64,000 nt of DNA from Marinobacter sp. es.042 (lineage in GTDB: Bacteria; Pseudomonadota; Gammaproteobacteria; Pseudomonadales; Oleiphilaceae): NCBI RefSeq assembly GCF_900188315.1, contig NZ_LT897781.1, forward strand, positions 620,001-684,000, written 5' to 3'. The notes beneath the pieces are model-generated. The model was not told where the DNA came from and made no database searches. It saw only the letters and a program-made list of their open reading frames with translations. Each line of letters opens with the position of its first letter. Position 1 is the first letter of the stretch. The position numbers and the translations under genes were made by a program. Positions 28,145 through 38,310 of the stretch are shown here, piece after piece.

Positions 28145-28996
28145 ATGGCGCTGTTGAGTATTCCGGCCCAGAGCCGGATTTCCCGGATCCTCGCCAACCT
28201 TTTGCTGTTGGTGCTGGTGGTGTATCTGGCAAATACTCTCGCCCGGATGACCTGGTTATACGCCTGGGACGACCGGCCGGTGCCAGAGGCACCGGTCGCA
28301 GCCGGTGCAGGCAGTCTGTCAGGCGGTAGCCGTTTGACGACGTCCATGGCGGTTTACGATTTCTTCGGGCGGTCTGAGCGACCGGTCGAGGTGGCCGAAG
28401 CGGTTCGCCGCTCGGCTCCGGAAACCCGGCTTCGGCTCCGGCTGGAAGGGGTACTTGTCGCACAGCGCCCGGAGGACTCCGGTGCTATAGTTGCTGGGAG
28501 CAATGGAGAAACCGCATATTACCGGGTAGGGGAGATGCTACCCGGCAATGCTGAGCTGGCGGAAGTGGAACCCGGGCGTGTTCTGATTCGTCGGGGTGGG
28601 CGATACGAATCCCTGACTTTCGAGGAACAGTCGTCCGAACTGGTTGCAGAAGTGGCCGCCGAGCCGTCAGAATCAGGACCGGATGAGTTCCTGGCCAGTG
28701 CCCGCGAACAGATCGACAGCCAGGGCATTGCCGCACTGGCGCCTTTCGGGCTGAGCCCGGTGGATGACAGTGGCACGTCCGGGTATGTTTACGACGGCTC
28801 CAATGCCATGCTGAACGCCGTCAACCTGCAGGCCGGTGATGTGATAACCGCCATCAACGGTCAGCGACTGGGCGAGATCAGCCAGGATAAGGCCCTGCTT
28901 GAGAACTGGCGCGGCCAGGCCCAGCTGGAGATAGAAATCGAGCGTGACGGATCCATCCTCACCATCAGTTATGCCATACCCGAGCAGTGGCGCTGA
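28145..28996 (+). CDS. gspC: Type II secretion protein C
   Basis: A 283-aa inner-membrane clamp between the secretin and the inner platform. The ATG at 28145 is one base after the gspN stop; longer readings from 28034 run inside gspN. Features: membrane helix RILANLLLLVLVVYLANTLA, the homology region LRLEGVLVAQRPEDSGAIVAGSNGETAYYRVGEML, and a C-terminal PDZ domain (AVNLQAGDVITAINGQRLGEISQDKALLENWRGQAQLEIEIERDG). It couples to GspD, encoded next. Confidence 0.92.
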   Translation: MALLSIPAQSRISRILANLLLLVLVVYLANTLARMTWLYAWDDRPVPEAPVAAGAGSLSGGSRLTTSMAVYDFFGRSERPVEVAEAVRRSAPETRLRLRLEGVLVAQRPEDSGAIVAGSNGETAYYRVGEMLPGNAELAEVEPGRVLIRRGGRYESLTFEEQSSELVAEVAAEPSESGPDEFLASAREQIDSQGIAALAPFGLSPVDDSGTSGYVYDGSNAMLNAVNLQAGDVITAINGQRLGEISQDKALLENWRGQAQLEIEIERDGSILTISYAIPEQWR

Positions 28997-29028
28997 CCGG
29001 GTTCATCGAAACAGGACGAAATCGCCAG

Positions 29029-30978
29029 ATGTATAACCACAAGATCAATGTTTTGCGGGCCATTGTCCTGCTTGTTCTCCTTCCCTTTATGTCCATGGCG
29101 CATGGGCAGGAAGCCGAGACATGGCGGCTGAACCTGAAAGATGCCGATATCCGGGCTTTCGTGACCCAGGTCGCCGACATTACCGGGTACAGTTTTGTGG
29201 TGGATCCCAGGGTGAAGGGCAAGGTAACGGTGCTCTCCAGCGCGCCCATGAACAAGGACGAAATTTACGATCTGTTCCTGGCGGTTCTGAATGTTCACGG
29301 TTTTACCGCCATCCCGGGCGCAGAAGTGATCAAGGTGGTGCAACAGGTTGATGCCAAACAGTCGGCGGAGATTCTGGAGCGCTTTCCCGAAACCCCCTCC
29401 GAGCAGCTGATCACGCGGGTTATCCAGATCGACAACGCCAACGCCCTGGAGCTGGTGCCGATTCTGCGTCCGCTGGTGGCGAAATACGGCCATCTGGCCG
29501 GGGTGGCCGCCGCCAACGCGCTGATCATCAGCGATCACTCGTCCAATATCCAGCGCATCGAACAGATTGTCCGGGAGCTGGATAGCCCGTCCAAATACGA
29601 AGTAGAAGTCATCCAGCTTCAGGAAGCCTGGGTGGGTGATATGGTGACCCTTCTGCAGGAACTGGCCCCGGATGAACTCGGCCGGGCTGGCGGCGACAAT
29701 GCCGCCAGAAAATACAGTGTCACAGCAGATGAGCGCAGCAACCGCCTTATTCTGCGGGGCGATGAGACCTTCCGCGAAAAGATGCGCGGCCTGATTCGAC
29801 AGCTGGACCAGCCCTCTGCCACCGGCGGCACCACCAAGGTCCTGAGGCTGAAACACGCCGACGCCAAAAACCTGACTGAGATCCTGAAAGGTGTGATGGG
29901 CGAGCTGGTAAAAGAAGGTACCGGTTCGGGGGGCGGCGGTGCCGCCAAACCGCAAAGCAGTTTTGCCGTGTTTGCGGACGAGGGGCTGAACGCGCTGGTG
30001 GTAAGGGGTGAGCCATCCCTGATGCAGGAAGCCGAACAGATTGTTGCGGCGCTGGATGTGCGTCGTGCCCAGGTGATGATTGAGGCGGCCATTGTTGAGA
30101 TCAGTGACGAACTGGGCCAGGATCTGGGCGTCCAGGTTGCCGTGGGTGACGAGTCCGGAGAATCCACGCCGGTGGCCGGTACCAACTTCGGTAACGTGGG
30201 TCGCAGCCTGGGTGAGGTGCTCAGCGCGATTCTGACCGAATCCGCTATCACCCCCGCAACGGGTGGTATAACCATCGGCGCCGGCCAACGGAACGAAAAT
30301 GGTGTGAGCTGGGGCATTCTCCTGCAGGCACTGTCCACGTCCGCCGCAGCGAACCTGTTGTCCACGCCGAGCATCATTACCCTGGATAACCAGGAGTCCG
30401 AGATTATCGTGGGTCAGAACGTGCCTTTCCGTACTGGCCAGTCCACCGTTACCGGCGATGGCACCACCAACCCATTCACCACCATTGAGCGTCGTGATAT
30501 CGGTCTGACCCTCAAGGTTACCCCGACCATCAGTGCCGACGGCCTGGTGCGTCTGGTGGTGGAGCAGACCACAGAAAGCGTGGCAGACAGCATCGAGAAC
30601 GCCTCGGATATCGTCACCAACAAGCGGGAAATCAAGACCACCGTACTGGCGGATGATGGCGAGACCATCGTGCTGGGCGGTTTGACCCGGGATGATTACC
30701 AGGTCAACAAGAGCAAGGTGCCCCTGCTGGGTGACATCCCGTTCGTTGGTCGCCTGTTCTCCTCCGAATCGGAGCGCCGGGTGAAGCGCAACCTGCTGGT
30801 GTTCCTGCGTCCCAAAATCATGCTGGGCAAGGAAGAAGCCGTTGCGGCTACTTCCGACAAGTTCAATCAGCTTTGGGACGTCAATCTGAACATCCGGGAG
30901 AAGCTGGGTATTCCCACCGAAGAGCAGCGTCCGACAGTGGACGCGCTGTTTGAAGACGGTAGCACCCGGGTCCAGTAA
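29029..30978 (+). CDS. gspD: Type II secretion secretin GspD
   Basis: A 649-aa outer-membrane secretin. The ATG at 29029 gives a signal peptide (INVLRAIVLLVLLPFMSMAHG) and overlaps nothing; a GTG at 28987 overlaps gspC. Domains in order: N0 (WRLNLKDADIRAFVTQVADITGYSFV), N1 and N2 and N3 (three repeats near VIQIDNANALELVPILRPLV, VIQLQEAWVGDMVTLL, VLRLKHADAKNLTEIL), then the secretin barrel (VEAAIVEISDELGQDLGVQ to VPLLGDIPFVGRLFSSESERRVKRNLLVFLRP) and a short S domain. Only N-C-D are present in the window; gspE-M must lie elsewhere. The end nearly abuts the convergent peptidase gene. Confidence 0.95.
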   Translation: MYNHKINVLRAIVLLVLLPFMSMAHGQEAETWRLNLKDADIRAFVTQVADITGYSFVVDPRVKGKVTVLSSAPMNKDEIYDLFLAVLNVHGFTAIPGAEVIKVVQQVDAKQSAEILERFPETPSEQLITRVIQIDNANALELVPILRPLVAKYGHLAGVAAANALIISDHSSNIQRIEQIVRELDSPSKYEVEVIQLQEAWVGDMVTLLQELAPDELGRAGGDNAARKYSVTADERSNRLILRGDETFREKMRGLIRQLDQPSATGGTTKVLRLKHADAKNLTEILKGVMGELVKEGTGSGGGGAAKPQSSFAVFADEGLNALVVRGEPSLMQEAEQIVAALDVRRAQVMIEAAIVEISDELGQDLGVQVAVGDESGESTPVAGTNFGNVGRSLGEVLSAILTESAITPATGGITIGAGQRNENGVSWGILLQALSTSAAANLLSTPSIITLDNQESEIIVGQNVPFRTGQSTVTGDGTTNPFTTIERRDIGLTLKVTPTISADGLVRLVVEQTTESVADSIENASDIVTNKREIKTTVLADDGETIVLGGLTRDDYQVNKSKVPLLGDIPFVGRLFSSESERRVKRNLLVFLRPKIMLGKEEAVAATSDKFNQLWDVNLNIREKLGIPTEEQRPTVDALFEDGSTRVQ

Positions 30979-30982
30979 GCGC

Positions 30983-32980
30983 TCAGACAGCCAGTGGCGG
31001 CATCGGGCAATCCATCTGGTCCGCCACCAGCCGCATCAGTTCATATTCCCGGGTTTCCACTTTGCCGTCGCGGGTAATGCAGTGCCCACAGGCATCGATG
31101 ATTGCCGGTTTCAGCAGCGGTGAAAGACCGTTCAACGCGGTCAACGCTTCCCGTAGCTGGCGCATGGTGACTTTTTCCAGAACCGGCTCCACTCCATCCT
31201 TCGCATTCATGAAGCCGGCCATGGCCTCCCGATAGAGCGTCTCGGCGTCAGATTGGGACTCAGACCCAGCCCTTGCCATCAAGCTCAGGAGCCTCTGGAG
31301 GGCCGGCATGACCGGTTTGTAGCTCTTATAGCGCACCGGTACCACTCTGGCTGCTTCGTCGCCCAGGTGGCGTGACAGGAAGCTTGTCAGAGCGAGTTCA
31401 AACAGGGTAACCCGGTTATCCGCCGCCACCAGTTTCTGGACATTGGTAATGAGCAACTCCCGCTCTTCCGGGTCCAATTTGCGAAGGGCAGGCATGGCCA
31501 GCTCCAGGGCAGGGAAACGGACGCCATCGCCGATGGTTTTCAGTGCTGGCAGCAGTTTCTCGAGTAGATCCGGCTGGCTGCCCAATACCGGGTGTGCCGG
31601 CAGCAGGCTCAGCCGTTCCGTTTGCTGTGGACGCGGCAGCTCGCTGATCAGCATGGCATAGCAGAGCTGCGCGGCCCCGGCCCGGGTGTACAGCAGGTTT
31701 CGGAAAGTGGCTGGAAGGCGTTCCAGAAAACGCAGGGCGAAATCTTCGCTTTGCCGGTTGATAGTGCCGACCTGATCTGAAAATTTCCGGGCCGGCTTTA
31801 TGGTTTTTTCCGGGCTGGATGCAAGCGGTGAGGTTCTGCCACTCCTGCCGGTAACTGGCCCGAGTATGTCGGTTGCCGCGCCAGTAAACCCGGACGCGCC
31901 TGCTTCTGGTGCTGCAGAGCCTCCCCGATAGAGGTCGGCGCCTGTTTCGGTGTCCCTGAGCCGGCTTCGCAATCTGGCCAGCATGCCGGGCTGTATGGCA
32001 TTGATTCGCTCATCTATGGGCGGGTGGGATGCCAGCAAAGAGGTGAACTTCATCCGCGCACTTTCGCCAAAACACATGTGATTCATGTCGCTGGCGTGGC
32101 TGGTTGTGTCCAGGTAACCGCCCTTCATGCCGATCTTGAACAGCGCTCCGGCAATGCCTTCGGGATTGCGGGTAAATTGCACGGAGGATGCGTCTGCCAG
32201 CATTTCGCGTTGCCTGGAGACCGCTGCCTGTATCAGCCGGCCAAAGAAAACGCCGACATAGCCAATCACAAAAAGGGCCAGACCAATGATGCCCATGGCC
32301 GCCTGGGCCCGACCGTCCCGTGATCGACCCACCCGGTGCCCGCGGTAGAAAGATGCGCGCAGCAGAAAGCCTCCAATCTGTCCGATCATCAGGATGCCGG
32401 CCAACAGGGCAATGAGCCGAACGTTCAGCCGCATGTCTCCGTTGAAAATATGGCTGAATTCGTGGGCGACTACCCCCTGGAGTTCGTCCCGCGACAATTG
32501 GGTAATAGCGCCGTGGGTGACGACCATAACGGCCTCACCGGGAGTGTAGCCGGCCACAAAAGCGTTGATGCCGGTTTCCTGATCCATCACATAGAGTTCG
32601 GGCACGGAGACACCACTGGCAATGGCCATTTCCTCAACGATGTTGCGCAGTTTGCGCTCGTCACTGTCGCGGGTATCGGGGTCAATGGGCCTGGCACCGA
32701 CCATTTTGGCGACCCGGTCGCCACCTCCGGCCAGATCAACCCAGCGGAGCAGGGAACCCAGAACAATCAGGGAAACAACCGTAACGGCGGTCAGCAGGCC
32801 ATGATTGGAGAGCAGCCAGTGGTGAAAGGCGAGGCCCGACGATTCGCTCCGGGTGACAAAGTACCCCACCAGGCAGACGGCGAGTGTGATAAACGCGACC
32901 GCCGTCAGGAAGAGAAAAACCAGCAGAGTGGTGTTGCGCCGGGCGTGGGCCTGGCGCTGAAAGAAACCGGGATGAGCCAT
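30983..32980 (-). CDS. M48 family (HtpX-like) zinc metalloprotease, extended
   Basis: A 665-aa protein. Two membrane helices near residues 20-40 and 62-80, then the M48 catalytic core with zinc motif HEFSH at 173-177 and the third ligand Glu in the downstream REMLADASSVQFTRNP block, then two more helices (LIALLAGILMIGQIGGFLL, AAMGIIGLALFVIGYVGVFFG). After residue 330 comes a roughly 330-residue cytoplasmic extension absent from HtpX, rich in helices. It is preceded by lemA (11-base gap), the common LemA-M48 pair. It is likely a membrane-protein quality-control protease; substrates unknown. Confidence 0.88.
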   Translation of the reverse strand: MAHPGFFQRQAHARRNTTLLVFLFLTAVAFITLAVCLVGYFVTRSESSGLAFHHWLLSNHGLLTAVTVVSLIVLGSLLRWVDLAGGGDRVAKMVGARPIDPDTRDSDERKLRNIVEEMAIASGVSVPELYVMDQETGINAFVAGYTPGEAVMVVTHGAITQLSRDELQGVVAHEFSHIFNGDMRLNVRLIALLAGILMIGQIGGFLLRASFYRGHRVGRSRDGRAQAAMGIIGLALFVIGYVGVFFGRLIQAAVSRQREMLADASSVQFTRNPEGIAGALFKIGMKGGYLDTTSHASDMNHMCFGESARMKFTSLLASHPPIDERINAIQPGMLARLRSRLRDTETGADLYRGGSAAPEAGASGFTGAATDILGPVTGRSGRTSPLASSPEKTIKPARKFSDQVGTINRQSEDFALRFLERLPATFRNLLYTRAGAAQLCYAMLISELPRPQQTERLSLLPAHPVLGSQPDLLEKLLPALKTIGDGVRFPALELAMPALRKLDPEERELLITNVQKLVAADNRVTLFELALTSFLSRHLGDEAARVVPVRYKSYKPVMPALQRLLSLMARAGSESQSDAETLYREAMAGFMNAKDGVEPVLEKVTMRQLREALTALNGLSPLLKPAIIDACGHCITRDGKVETREYELMRLVADQMDCPMPPLAV

Positions 32981-32991
32981 GACTCAGGGCC

Positions 32992-33579
32992 TCAGAAGGC
33001 CACTTTCGGTGCCTGACGGGCTTCCGGTGATTCCAGTTCCAGTTGCGACGTTTCCTTGAACGCAAACATGCCGGCGATAACATTATTCGGGAACTGCTCC
33101 CGGAAAATGTTGTAGCTCATGACGCCGTCGTTATAGGCCTGGCGAGCAAAGGCGACCCGGTTCTCGGTGCTGGAGAGTTCTTCCATCAGTTGCTGAATGG
33201 TTTCGTTGGCTTTCAGCTCCGGATAGTTCTCGGCCACGGCGTAGAAATTTGCGAGGGCCTTGGTGAGCAGGTTTTCGGCGCTGCCCAGGCGTTGGATCTT
33301 GGTTCCGTCGCCAGGATCCTTGGCGGCGTCTTTTTGGGCGCTGACCGCATTGTTGCGGGCTTCCATCACCTGGGTGAGGGTGCTTTTTTCGTGGGTCAGA
33401 TAGGCTTTTGCCGCTTCCACAAGATTAGGAATAAGGTCGTGCCGACGCTGCAGTTGAACATCAATCTGGGCAAACCCGTTTTTGAACTGGTTGCGCAGGG
33501 AAACCAGGCGGTTGTAGATAAAGACCAGATAGAAAACAACGACGGCGATAACGATCAGGCCGATAACAGTGGTTCCCAT
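32992..33579 (-). CDS. lemA: LemA family protein
   Basis: A 195-aa protein with one N-terminal membrane helix (TTVIGLIVIAVVVFYLVFIYN) and the LemA helical domain: VSLRNQFKNGFAQIDVQLQRRHDLIPNLVEAAK and the C-terminal ENRVAFARQAYNDGVMSYNIFREQFPNNVIA are diagnostic. The topology has a short outside N-terminus. Function is not well known. It is the first gene of a two-gene operon with the M48 peptidase. Confidence 0.93.
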   Translation of the reverse strand: MGTTVIGLIVIAVVVFYLVFIYNRLVSLRNQFKNGFAQIDVQLQRRHDLIPNLVEAAKAYLTHEKSTLTQVMEARNNAVSAQKDAAKDPGDGTKIQRLGSAENLLTKALANFYAVAENYPELKANETIQQLMEELSSTENRVAFARQAYNDGVMSYNIFREQFPNNVIAGMFAFKETSQLELESPEARQAPKVAF

Positions 33580-33606
33580 GGCAACTCCTAAGGTAGAGGT
33601 AGTGGT

Positions 33607-35667
33607 TCAGAGGTTATTTTCCACGATCTGCTCGTGAAAACCTTTAACGAAGGTCTCAAATTCACGCGGCGGCAATGGCTTGCTGAAGAAATAGCCCTGG
33701 GCGAGCTTGCAGCCACGCTGGCTCAGGTAATATTCCTGCTCTGCCGTTTCCACCCCTTCAGCGACCACTGACAGATTCAGACTCTTGCCAAGGTCGATGA
33801 TGGTATTGGCGATTCGGGTATCTTCCTCATTGACCAGCAGATCGCGGATAAACTGTTTGTCGATCTTCAGATGCTGTACCGGCATCTGTTTGAGGTAGGT
33901 CAGGGACGAATAGCCGGTCCCGAAGTCGTCCACCGCGATGCTTATTCCCGCTTTGTTGAGCCTGTGGAGTTTGGCTACGGCGTCTGACAGGTTGGTCATG
34001 AAGCTGGTTTCTGTTACCTCCAGCTCCAGCCGACCGGCCGGTATCTTGTGTCGTCGCAGGGTATCGAGAATATCATCGACAATACTTTCCTGGCGCAGCT
34101 GAACGGCCGAGAGATTAACAGCAATACGAAGCGGCGATCCGTCCGAGGCCCAGCGAGCTGCCTGCCAGCAGGCCTGGTCCAGAACCCACTGGCCAATTTC
34201 CACGATAGAGCCGTTTGCTTCGGCCACCGGAATAAAGAAGTCGGGGGGAACCGTGCCACGAGTCGGGTGCTCCCAACGCAACAATGCCTCTGCCCCGATT
34301 ACCCGTTTGCTCTCCAGATTAATCTGGGGCTGGTAAACCAGATGAAATTGGTGATAACCAAGAGCCTGGGACAAATCCTTTTCCAGTTGCTTCCGGTCCC
34401 GGATTTCCTGGTCAATGCTGGCGACATAGAACTGGAAGTGGTTGTGGCCGTTCTGCTTGGCCAGGGTCATGGTCTGTTCGGCACTCTGCAGCAGTCGGTC
34501 TGCCTGGCTGGTGTCGGAGGGGTAAAGAGCAACCCCGAGGGTGGCGCTGATTGAGATGTTCTGGTCTTCGACCAGCATGGGCTCATTGACACAGGCCAGG
34601 ATTCGCTCGGCCGTGTCCGCAGCCTGGAACCCGTCTCTAAGTCCTTTCTGGACAACCACGAACTGGTCGCTGCCGAGGCGTGCAATGGTGAAGCGGGCAT
34701 TGTCGAGTTTGTTGGTCAGGCGGTCGGCAACGGTTTGCAGAATAAGGTCCCCGGACCGGAAACCGCACTGCTCGTTCACCGACTTGAAATCGTCGATGCC
34801 GCAGACAATCAGCGACAGTTGGGCGTTGCGCCTGGCGGCATCCTCAATATCCCGCACCAGCAATTCCATGAAGGTATCCCGGCTGGGCAGGCCAGTGAGC
34901 TGGTCGTAACGTGAGAGACGGCTCACCCGGTCCTCCGCCTCGCGATGGCGTTTCTGGCTGTCGCCAATGGCGACCAGAAGGTTGTTCGTTGCGTTGACCC
35001 AGAGGCCAAGTTCGTCGCTCTGGTGGCCGGATGGCGTGGTGACCAGGCGGTCATCCGGGTGCGCAGGATCCACCTGCCTCACGGAATTGACAATTCTGAG
35101 GAGGGGGCGCGTCAGGAGCAGATGGAATACATAGAACAACACCATTCCGAGAATGAGAGCTGTGGCTATGCCGGAAGCGAAGGTGACAGCCGCCCTGTCT
35201 AACCAGGTGCGGGCCGCTGCTGCGGTGTCGTAGTGAACGTCAAGAAATCCGTAGACGTCTTCCGGATTACCCTCGCGGAAAAGCGGTTCCCGATAGAGCC
35301 GATCGGCGTCGAAAATCGGATCGGTGACCGGGCGGAAAGCGGTTTCCTGGAGTGGACGGCTGCGATCCCCCAGCGGGTCGCCGTCAGGGTGGACGATACG
35401 GGCCATATAGACGGCTTCCTTGGCAAAGAGGCCGTCCACGACTTGTTGCGCGAGTTCTCCGTCAATGCTGAACACTGACTGGGTGGCGGCGTCTTTCACC
35501 ATCGCAATGGTTTGCTTGGCATCGCTATCCAGCCCTCTGGACACACGTTGGGCGTCCAGGATGACCTGTATGGCACTGACAACGACGCCACTGACAAGGG
35601 CCACCGCAAGAATCCACCGTAAGATTCGATAGCCCAGGCGATGTTCAACCTCGAAGGAGTTTTGCAT
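33607..35667 (-). CDS. GGDEF/EAL protein, probable c-di-GMP phosphodiesterase
   Basis: A 686-aa membrane sensor. Membrane helices lie near residues 15-36 and 162-185, bracketing a periplasmic sensing domain; a HAMP-like linker and coiled coil follow. The GGDEF domain (from DQLTGLPSRDTF near 255) has the active-site motif GSDQF at 332-336, a double change that probably removes cyclase activity. The EAL domain is complete: EALLRWEHP at 460-468, the NLS and E-x-T-E catalytic blocks and loop 6 DDFGTGYSSLTYLK from 580. So it most likely degrades c-di-GMP, perhaps with GTP bound to the GGDEF part as an activator. It is monocistronic. Confidence 0.9.
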   Translation of the reverse strand: MQNSFEVEHRLGYRILRWILAVALVSGVVVSAIQVILDAQRVSRGLDSDAKQTIAMVKDAATQSVFSIDGELAQQVVDGLFAKEAVYMARIVHPDGDPLGDRSRPLQETAFRPVTDPIFDADRLYREPLFREGNPEDVYGFLDVHYDTAAAARTWLDRAAVTFASGIATALILGMVLFYVFHLLLTRPLLRIVNSVRQVDPAHPDDRLVTTPSGHQSDELGLWVNATNNLLVAIGDSQKRHREAEDRVSRLSRYDQLTGLPSRDTFMELLVRDIEDAARRNAQLSLIVCGIDDFKSVNEQCGFRSGDLILQTVADRLTNKLDNARFTIARLGSDQFVVVQKGLRDGFQAADTAERILACVNEPMLVEDQNISISATLGVALYPSDTSQADRLLQSAEQTMTLAKQNGHNHFQFYVASIDQEIRDRKQLEKDLSQALGYHQFHLVYQPQINLESKRVIGAEALLRWEHPTRGTVPPDFFIPVAEANGSIVEIGQWVLDQACWQAARWASDGSPLRIAVNLSAVQLRQESIVDDILDTLRRHKIPAGRLELEVTETSFMTNLSDAVAKLHRLNKAGISIAVDDFGTGYSSLTYLKQMPVQHLKIDKQFIRDLLVNEEDTRIANTIIDLGKSLNLSVVAEGVETAEQEYYLSQRGCKLAQGYFFSKPLPPREFETFVKGFHEQIVENNL

Positions 35668-35882
35668 TCAAGCCTGTCTTGTTCCGGTTTTTGCAGAGCC
35701 GCTGATCTGCAAGGTTCAGGGCAAAGGTGTCGCACTTTGGGTGATGCGCGTGGGGGCTCACCCTGATTGTTGTGTCCAAGTATGGTTCAGGATCGCGATA
35801 TCTTCATGGAGTATCGGCGATTTTTCCAAAGATTTCAGAGTGTGGTTGTATCAAATTGTAATTGCTTGGGTATAGCAGACAC

Positions 35883-35906
35883 AAAAACGCCCGCCGGAGG
35901 CGGGCG
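35883..35906 (-). terminator. sodB terminator
   Basis: Stem CGCCCGCC / GGCGGGCG with a short loop; on the minus strand a TTTTTGT tract follows. It lies about 45 bases beyond the sodB stop. Confidence 0.85.
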
Positions 35907-35951
35907 CTTTATCACAGTCGTTTTAGACTGTGTCTGAAAGCGAGGCCGGGA

Positions 35952-36530
35952 TCAGGCCAGGTTTTCGTTTACGAAATCCCAGTTCACCAGGTTCCAGAAA
36001 GCTTCCAGGTAGTTCGGGCGGGAGTTGCGATAGTCAATGTAGTACGCGTGCTCCCATACGTCGACGGTCAGTACCGGCTTGTCGGCACCGGTCAACGGCG
36101 TTTCAGCATTGCTGGTATTCGCGATGGCAACGGTGCCGTCCGCTTTTTTCACCAGCCAGGTCCAGCCAGAACCGAAGTTGTTGGCTGCTTTGTCATTGAA
36201 TTCTTTCTTGAAATCTTCGAAAGAACCGAACGCCTTCTCGATCGCTTCCTTGGCAGCACCGGTGGGTTCACCACCGCCGTTCGGGCTCAGGCAGTGCCAG
36301 TAGAAGGTGTGGTTCCAGACCTGTGCGGCGTTGTTGAACAGCGGGCCGCTGGCACTCTTGATAATGTCTTCCAGAGATTTGTTGGCGTTGTCCGTACCTT
36401 CGATCAAGCCATTTAGCTTGGTGACGTAGGTGTTGTGGTGCTTGCCGTAATGGTACTCGAGCGTTTCCTGAGAGATGTGCGGTTCCAGTGCGCTCTTTTC
36501 GTAGGGCAGTGCGGGAAGTTCAAATGCCAT
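35952..36530 (-). CDS. sodB: Superoxide dismutase, iron type
   Basis: A 192-aa cytoplasmic enzyme converting superoxide to oxygen and hydrogen peroxide. Metal ligands are visible: His in EYHYGKHHNTYV, His in HTFYWHCLSPNGGGEP, and Asp/His in TVDVWEHAYYIDYRN. The AAQVWNHTFYW block and Gly-Gly-Gly loop mark the Fe-type. The length is standard. It is a single gene with its own terminator. Confidence 0.96.
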   Translation of the reverse strand: MAFELPALPYEKSALEPHISQETLEYHYGKHHNTYVTKLNGLIEGTDNANKSLEDIIKSASGPLFNNAAQVWNHTFYWHCLSPNGGGEPTGAAKEAIEKAFGSFEDFKKEFNDKAANNFGSGWTWLVKKADGTVAIANTSNAETPLTGADKPVLTVDVWEHAYYIDYRNSRPNYLEAFWNLVNWDFVNENLA

Positions 36531-36601
36531 GAGGTCGTTCTCCCTGTCTCTCTGTTTATGTTGATGTTCGTTACCCCAATATAGGGTCGATTTGAGTCAG
36601 A

Positions 36602-37720
36602 TCAACCCTTTGGTGTCAAAGAACTTTTAAACTCTGGGCTGCCCGGCAGGAACTGGGCGCAGTTCTTCACCCGCCAGACAAGCTCTTCGTAGCTGTCAGC
36701 CAGAACATTTACGTGGCCCAGCTTCCGACCCGGTCGTTCACCCTTGTTATAAAGATGAACATGGGCGTAGGGCAGTTCGAGGATCCGCTCGATGTCGCCG
36801 TGCTCTCCGATGATATTGATCATGCAGCTCAAACCACGTGGAGCAACATTGCCAAGAGGGTGCCCGCTTACCGCGCGAATGTGGTTCTCGAACTGGCTGG
36901 TCATCGCGCCTTCGATGGTCCAGTGCCCCGAGTTGTGAACCCTGGGCGCCATCTCGTTGGCGACCAGGCCATCGGTTGTCTCGAACAACTCAAGCGTTAA
37001 TACGCCGACATAGTCCAATTCGTTCAGTAGTGCCTTGATGTACCGCTCCGCATCTTCCTGAACGTGCTTCTCGAGCTTCGGAGCAGGCGCGATGGAGTAG
37101 CGCAGTATCCCCTCGTGGTGGGTGTTCTCCGCCATCGGGTAGAACGCCAGCTCACCGTCTTCAGCGCGAACGGCGATAATCGACACTTCCCGGTGGAAGT
37201 CGACGAACTTCTCCACGATAAGGCGGGGGTGGCCGATGGAGGCCCAGGCCGCCTCGGCTTCCTCAGGCGATTTGAGTACGGCCTGGCCTTTGCCGTCGTA
37301 TCCTTCGGTGTTGGACTTCGCTACCACCGGGCAGCCAAGTTCTTCGGCCGCGGCTTTCAACGAGGCGGCGCTATCGGCAATTTTCCATTCTGGCGTGGGG
37401 ATGCCCAGCTCGCCGAACAGAGTCTTTTCCGCTTCCCGGTTCTGACACACCTGCAACGCCCGGGGGCAGGGGTGAACCGGTTTATGAGCAGCAATTTTCT
37501 CGGCCACGTCTACTGGCAGGTGTTCGAACTCATAGGTAACACGGTCAACCCTGGAGAGGAAATCATCCAGGTACTGGCCCTCGCGGTCGATGATGACTTC
37601 ACCAAGGCCGGCACTGGGGCTGCCGGACATGTCATAGAAAACAAAGGTCTTGGCCAGTGGGTATCCGGCCAGTGCCAGCATTCTTCCCAGTTGGCCGGCG
37701 CCCAGTACACCAATTCTCAT
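36602..37720 (-). CDS. purK: N5-carboxyaminoimidazole ribonucleotide synthase
   Basis: A 372-aa ATP-grasp enzyme of purine synthesis that carboxylates AIR at N5 with bicarbonate and ATP. The N-terminal Rossmann segment RIGVLGAGQLGRMLALAGYPLA, the ATP-grasp block CPVVAKSNTEGYDGKGQAVL and VNEMAPRVHNSGHWTIEGAMTSQFENHIRA are diagnostic. It lies 17 bases after purE, forming the usual purE-purK operon. Confidence 0.96.
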   Translation of the reverse strand: MRIGVLGAGQLGRMLALAGYPLAKTFVFYDMSGSPSAGLGEVIIDREGQYLDDFLSRVDRVTYEFEHLPVDVAEKIAAHKPVHPCPRALQVCQNREAEKTLFGELGIPTPEWKIADSAASLKAAAEELGCPVVAKSNTEGYDGKGQAVLKSPEEAEAAWASIGHPRLIVEKFVDFHREVSIIAVRAEDGELAFYPMAENTHHEGILRYSIAPAPKLEKHVQEDAERYIKALLNELDYVGVLTLELFETTDGLVANEMAPRVHNSGHWTIEGAMTSQFENHIRAVSGHPLGNVAPRGLSCMINIIGEHGDIERILELPYAHVHLYNKGERPGRKLGHVNVLADSYEELVWRVKNCAQFLPGSPEFKSSLTPKG

Positions 37721-37737
37721 TCGAGTTCTCCTGCCTG

Positions 37738-38229
37738 TTACTGGTCCCGAGGATCAGGATTGTCCAGAATCGTTTCGGTCTGTGTGGCCCGGAACTGCTC
37801 AACCGCTTTGCGTACGCTGTCGTCCGAGGTGCCGATAATCTGTGCTGCCAGCAGGCCAGCGTTGGTTGCGCCGGCTTTACCAATAGCGAGGGTGCCAACA
37901 GCGATGCCGCCTGGCATCTGGACGATGGAGAGCAATGAATCCAGGCCATTCAGGGTTTTTGACTGAACAGGAACGCCGAGAACCGGCAGGGCGGTCTGTG
38001 AGGCAACCATGCCCGGCAGGTGCGCTGCGCCGCCGGCGCCCGCAATAATGACCTTCAAACCGCGGTCTGCGGCCGTTTTGGCGTAGTCAAAAAGCAGATC
38101 CGGTGTGCGATGGGCCGAGACGACTTTGGTTTCATAGGGCACGCCGAGTTTTTCGAGCATGGTGGCGGCGTGTTCCATGGTGGGCCAGTCGGATTTGGAG
38201 CCCATAATGAGTCCTACAAGCGGCTGCAT
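37738..38229 (-). CDS. purE: N5-CAIR mutase, catalytic subunit
   Basis: A 163-aa enzyme moving the carboxyl group of N5-CAIR to give CAIR. The ATG at 38229 ([18 protein letters not shown]) is chosen because GSKSDW then falls at the family position; the longer frame from 38265 adds 12 unrelated residues. The SAHRTPD catalytic His, [11 protein letters not shown] loop and [21 protein letters not shown] are present. It is the first gene of purEK. Confidence 0.95.
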   Translation of the reverse strand: MQPLVGLIMGSKSDWPTMEHAATMLEKLGVPYETKVVSAHRTPDLLFDYAKTAADRGLKVIIAGAGGAAHLPGMVASQTALPVLGVPVQSKTLNGLDSLLSIVQMPGGIAVGTLAIGKAGATNAGLLAAQIIGTSDDSVRKAVEQFRATQTETILDNPDPRDQ

Positions 38230-38310
38230 ATGCACCAGTCCTGTGATAATTGGAAAGCCGGCCATTGTATGTTTTGGCTACTTACCATGCAAACTTATGG
38301 CTTCGGAGTA

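Noticed and set aside
28969..30288. 439-codon minus-strand frame across gspD
   Set aside because: Antisense shadow of a high-GC third-position gene; no ribosome-binding site or family features.
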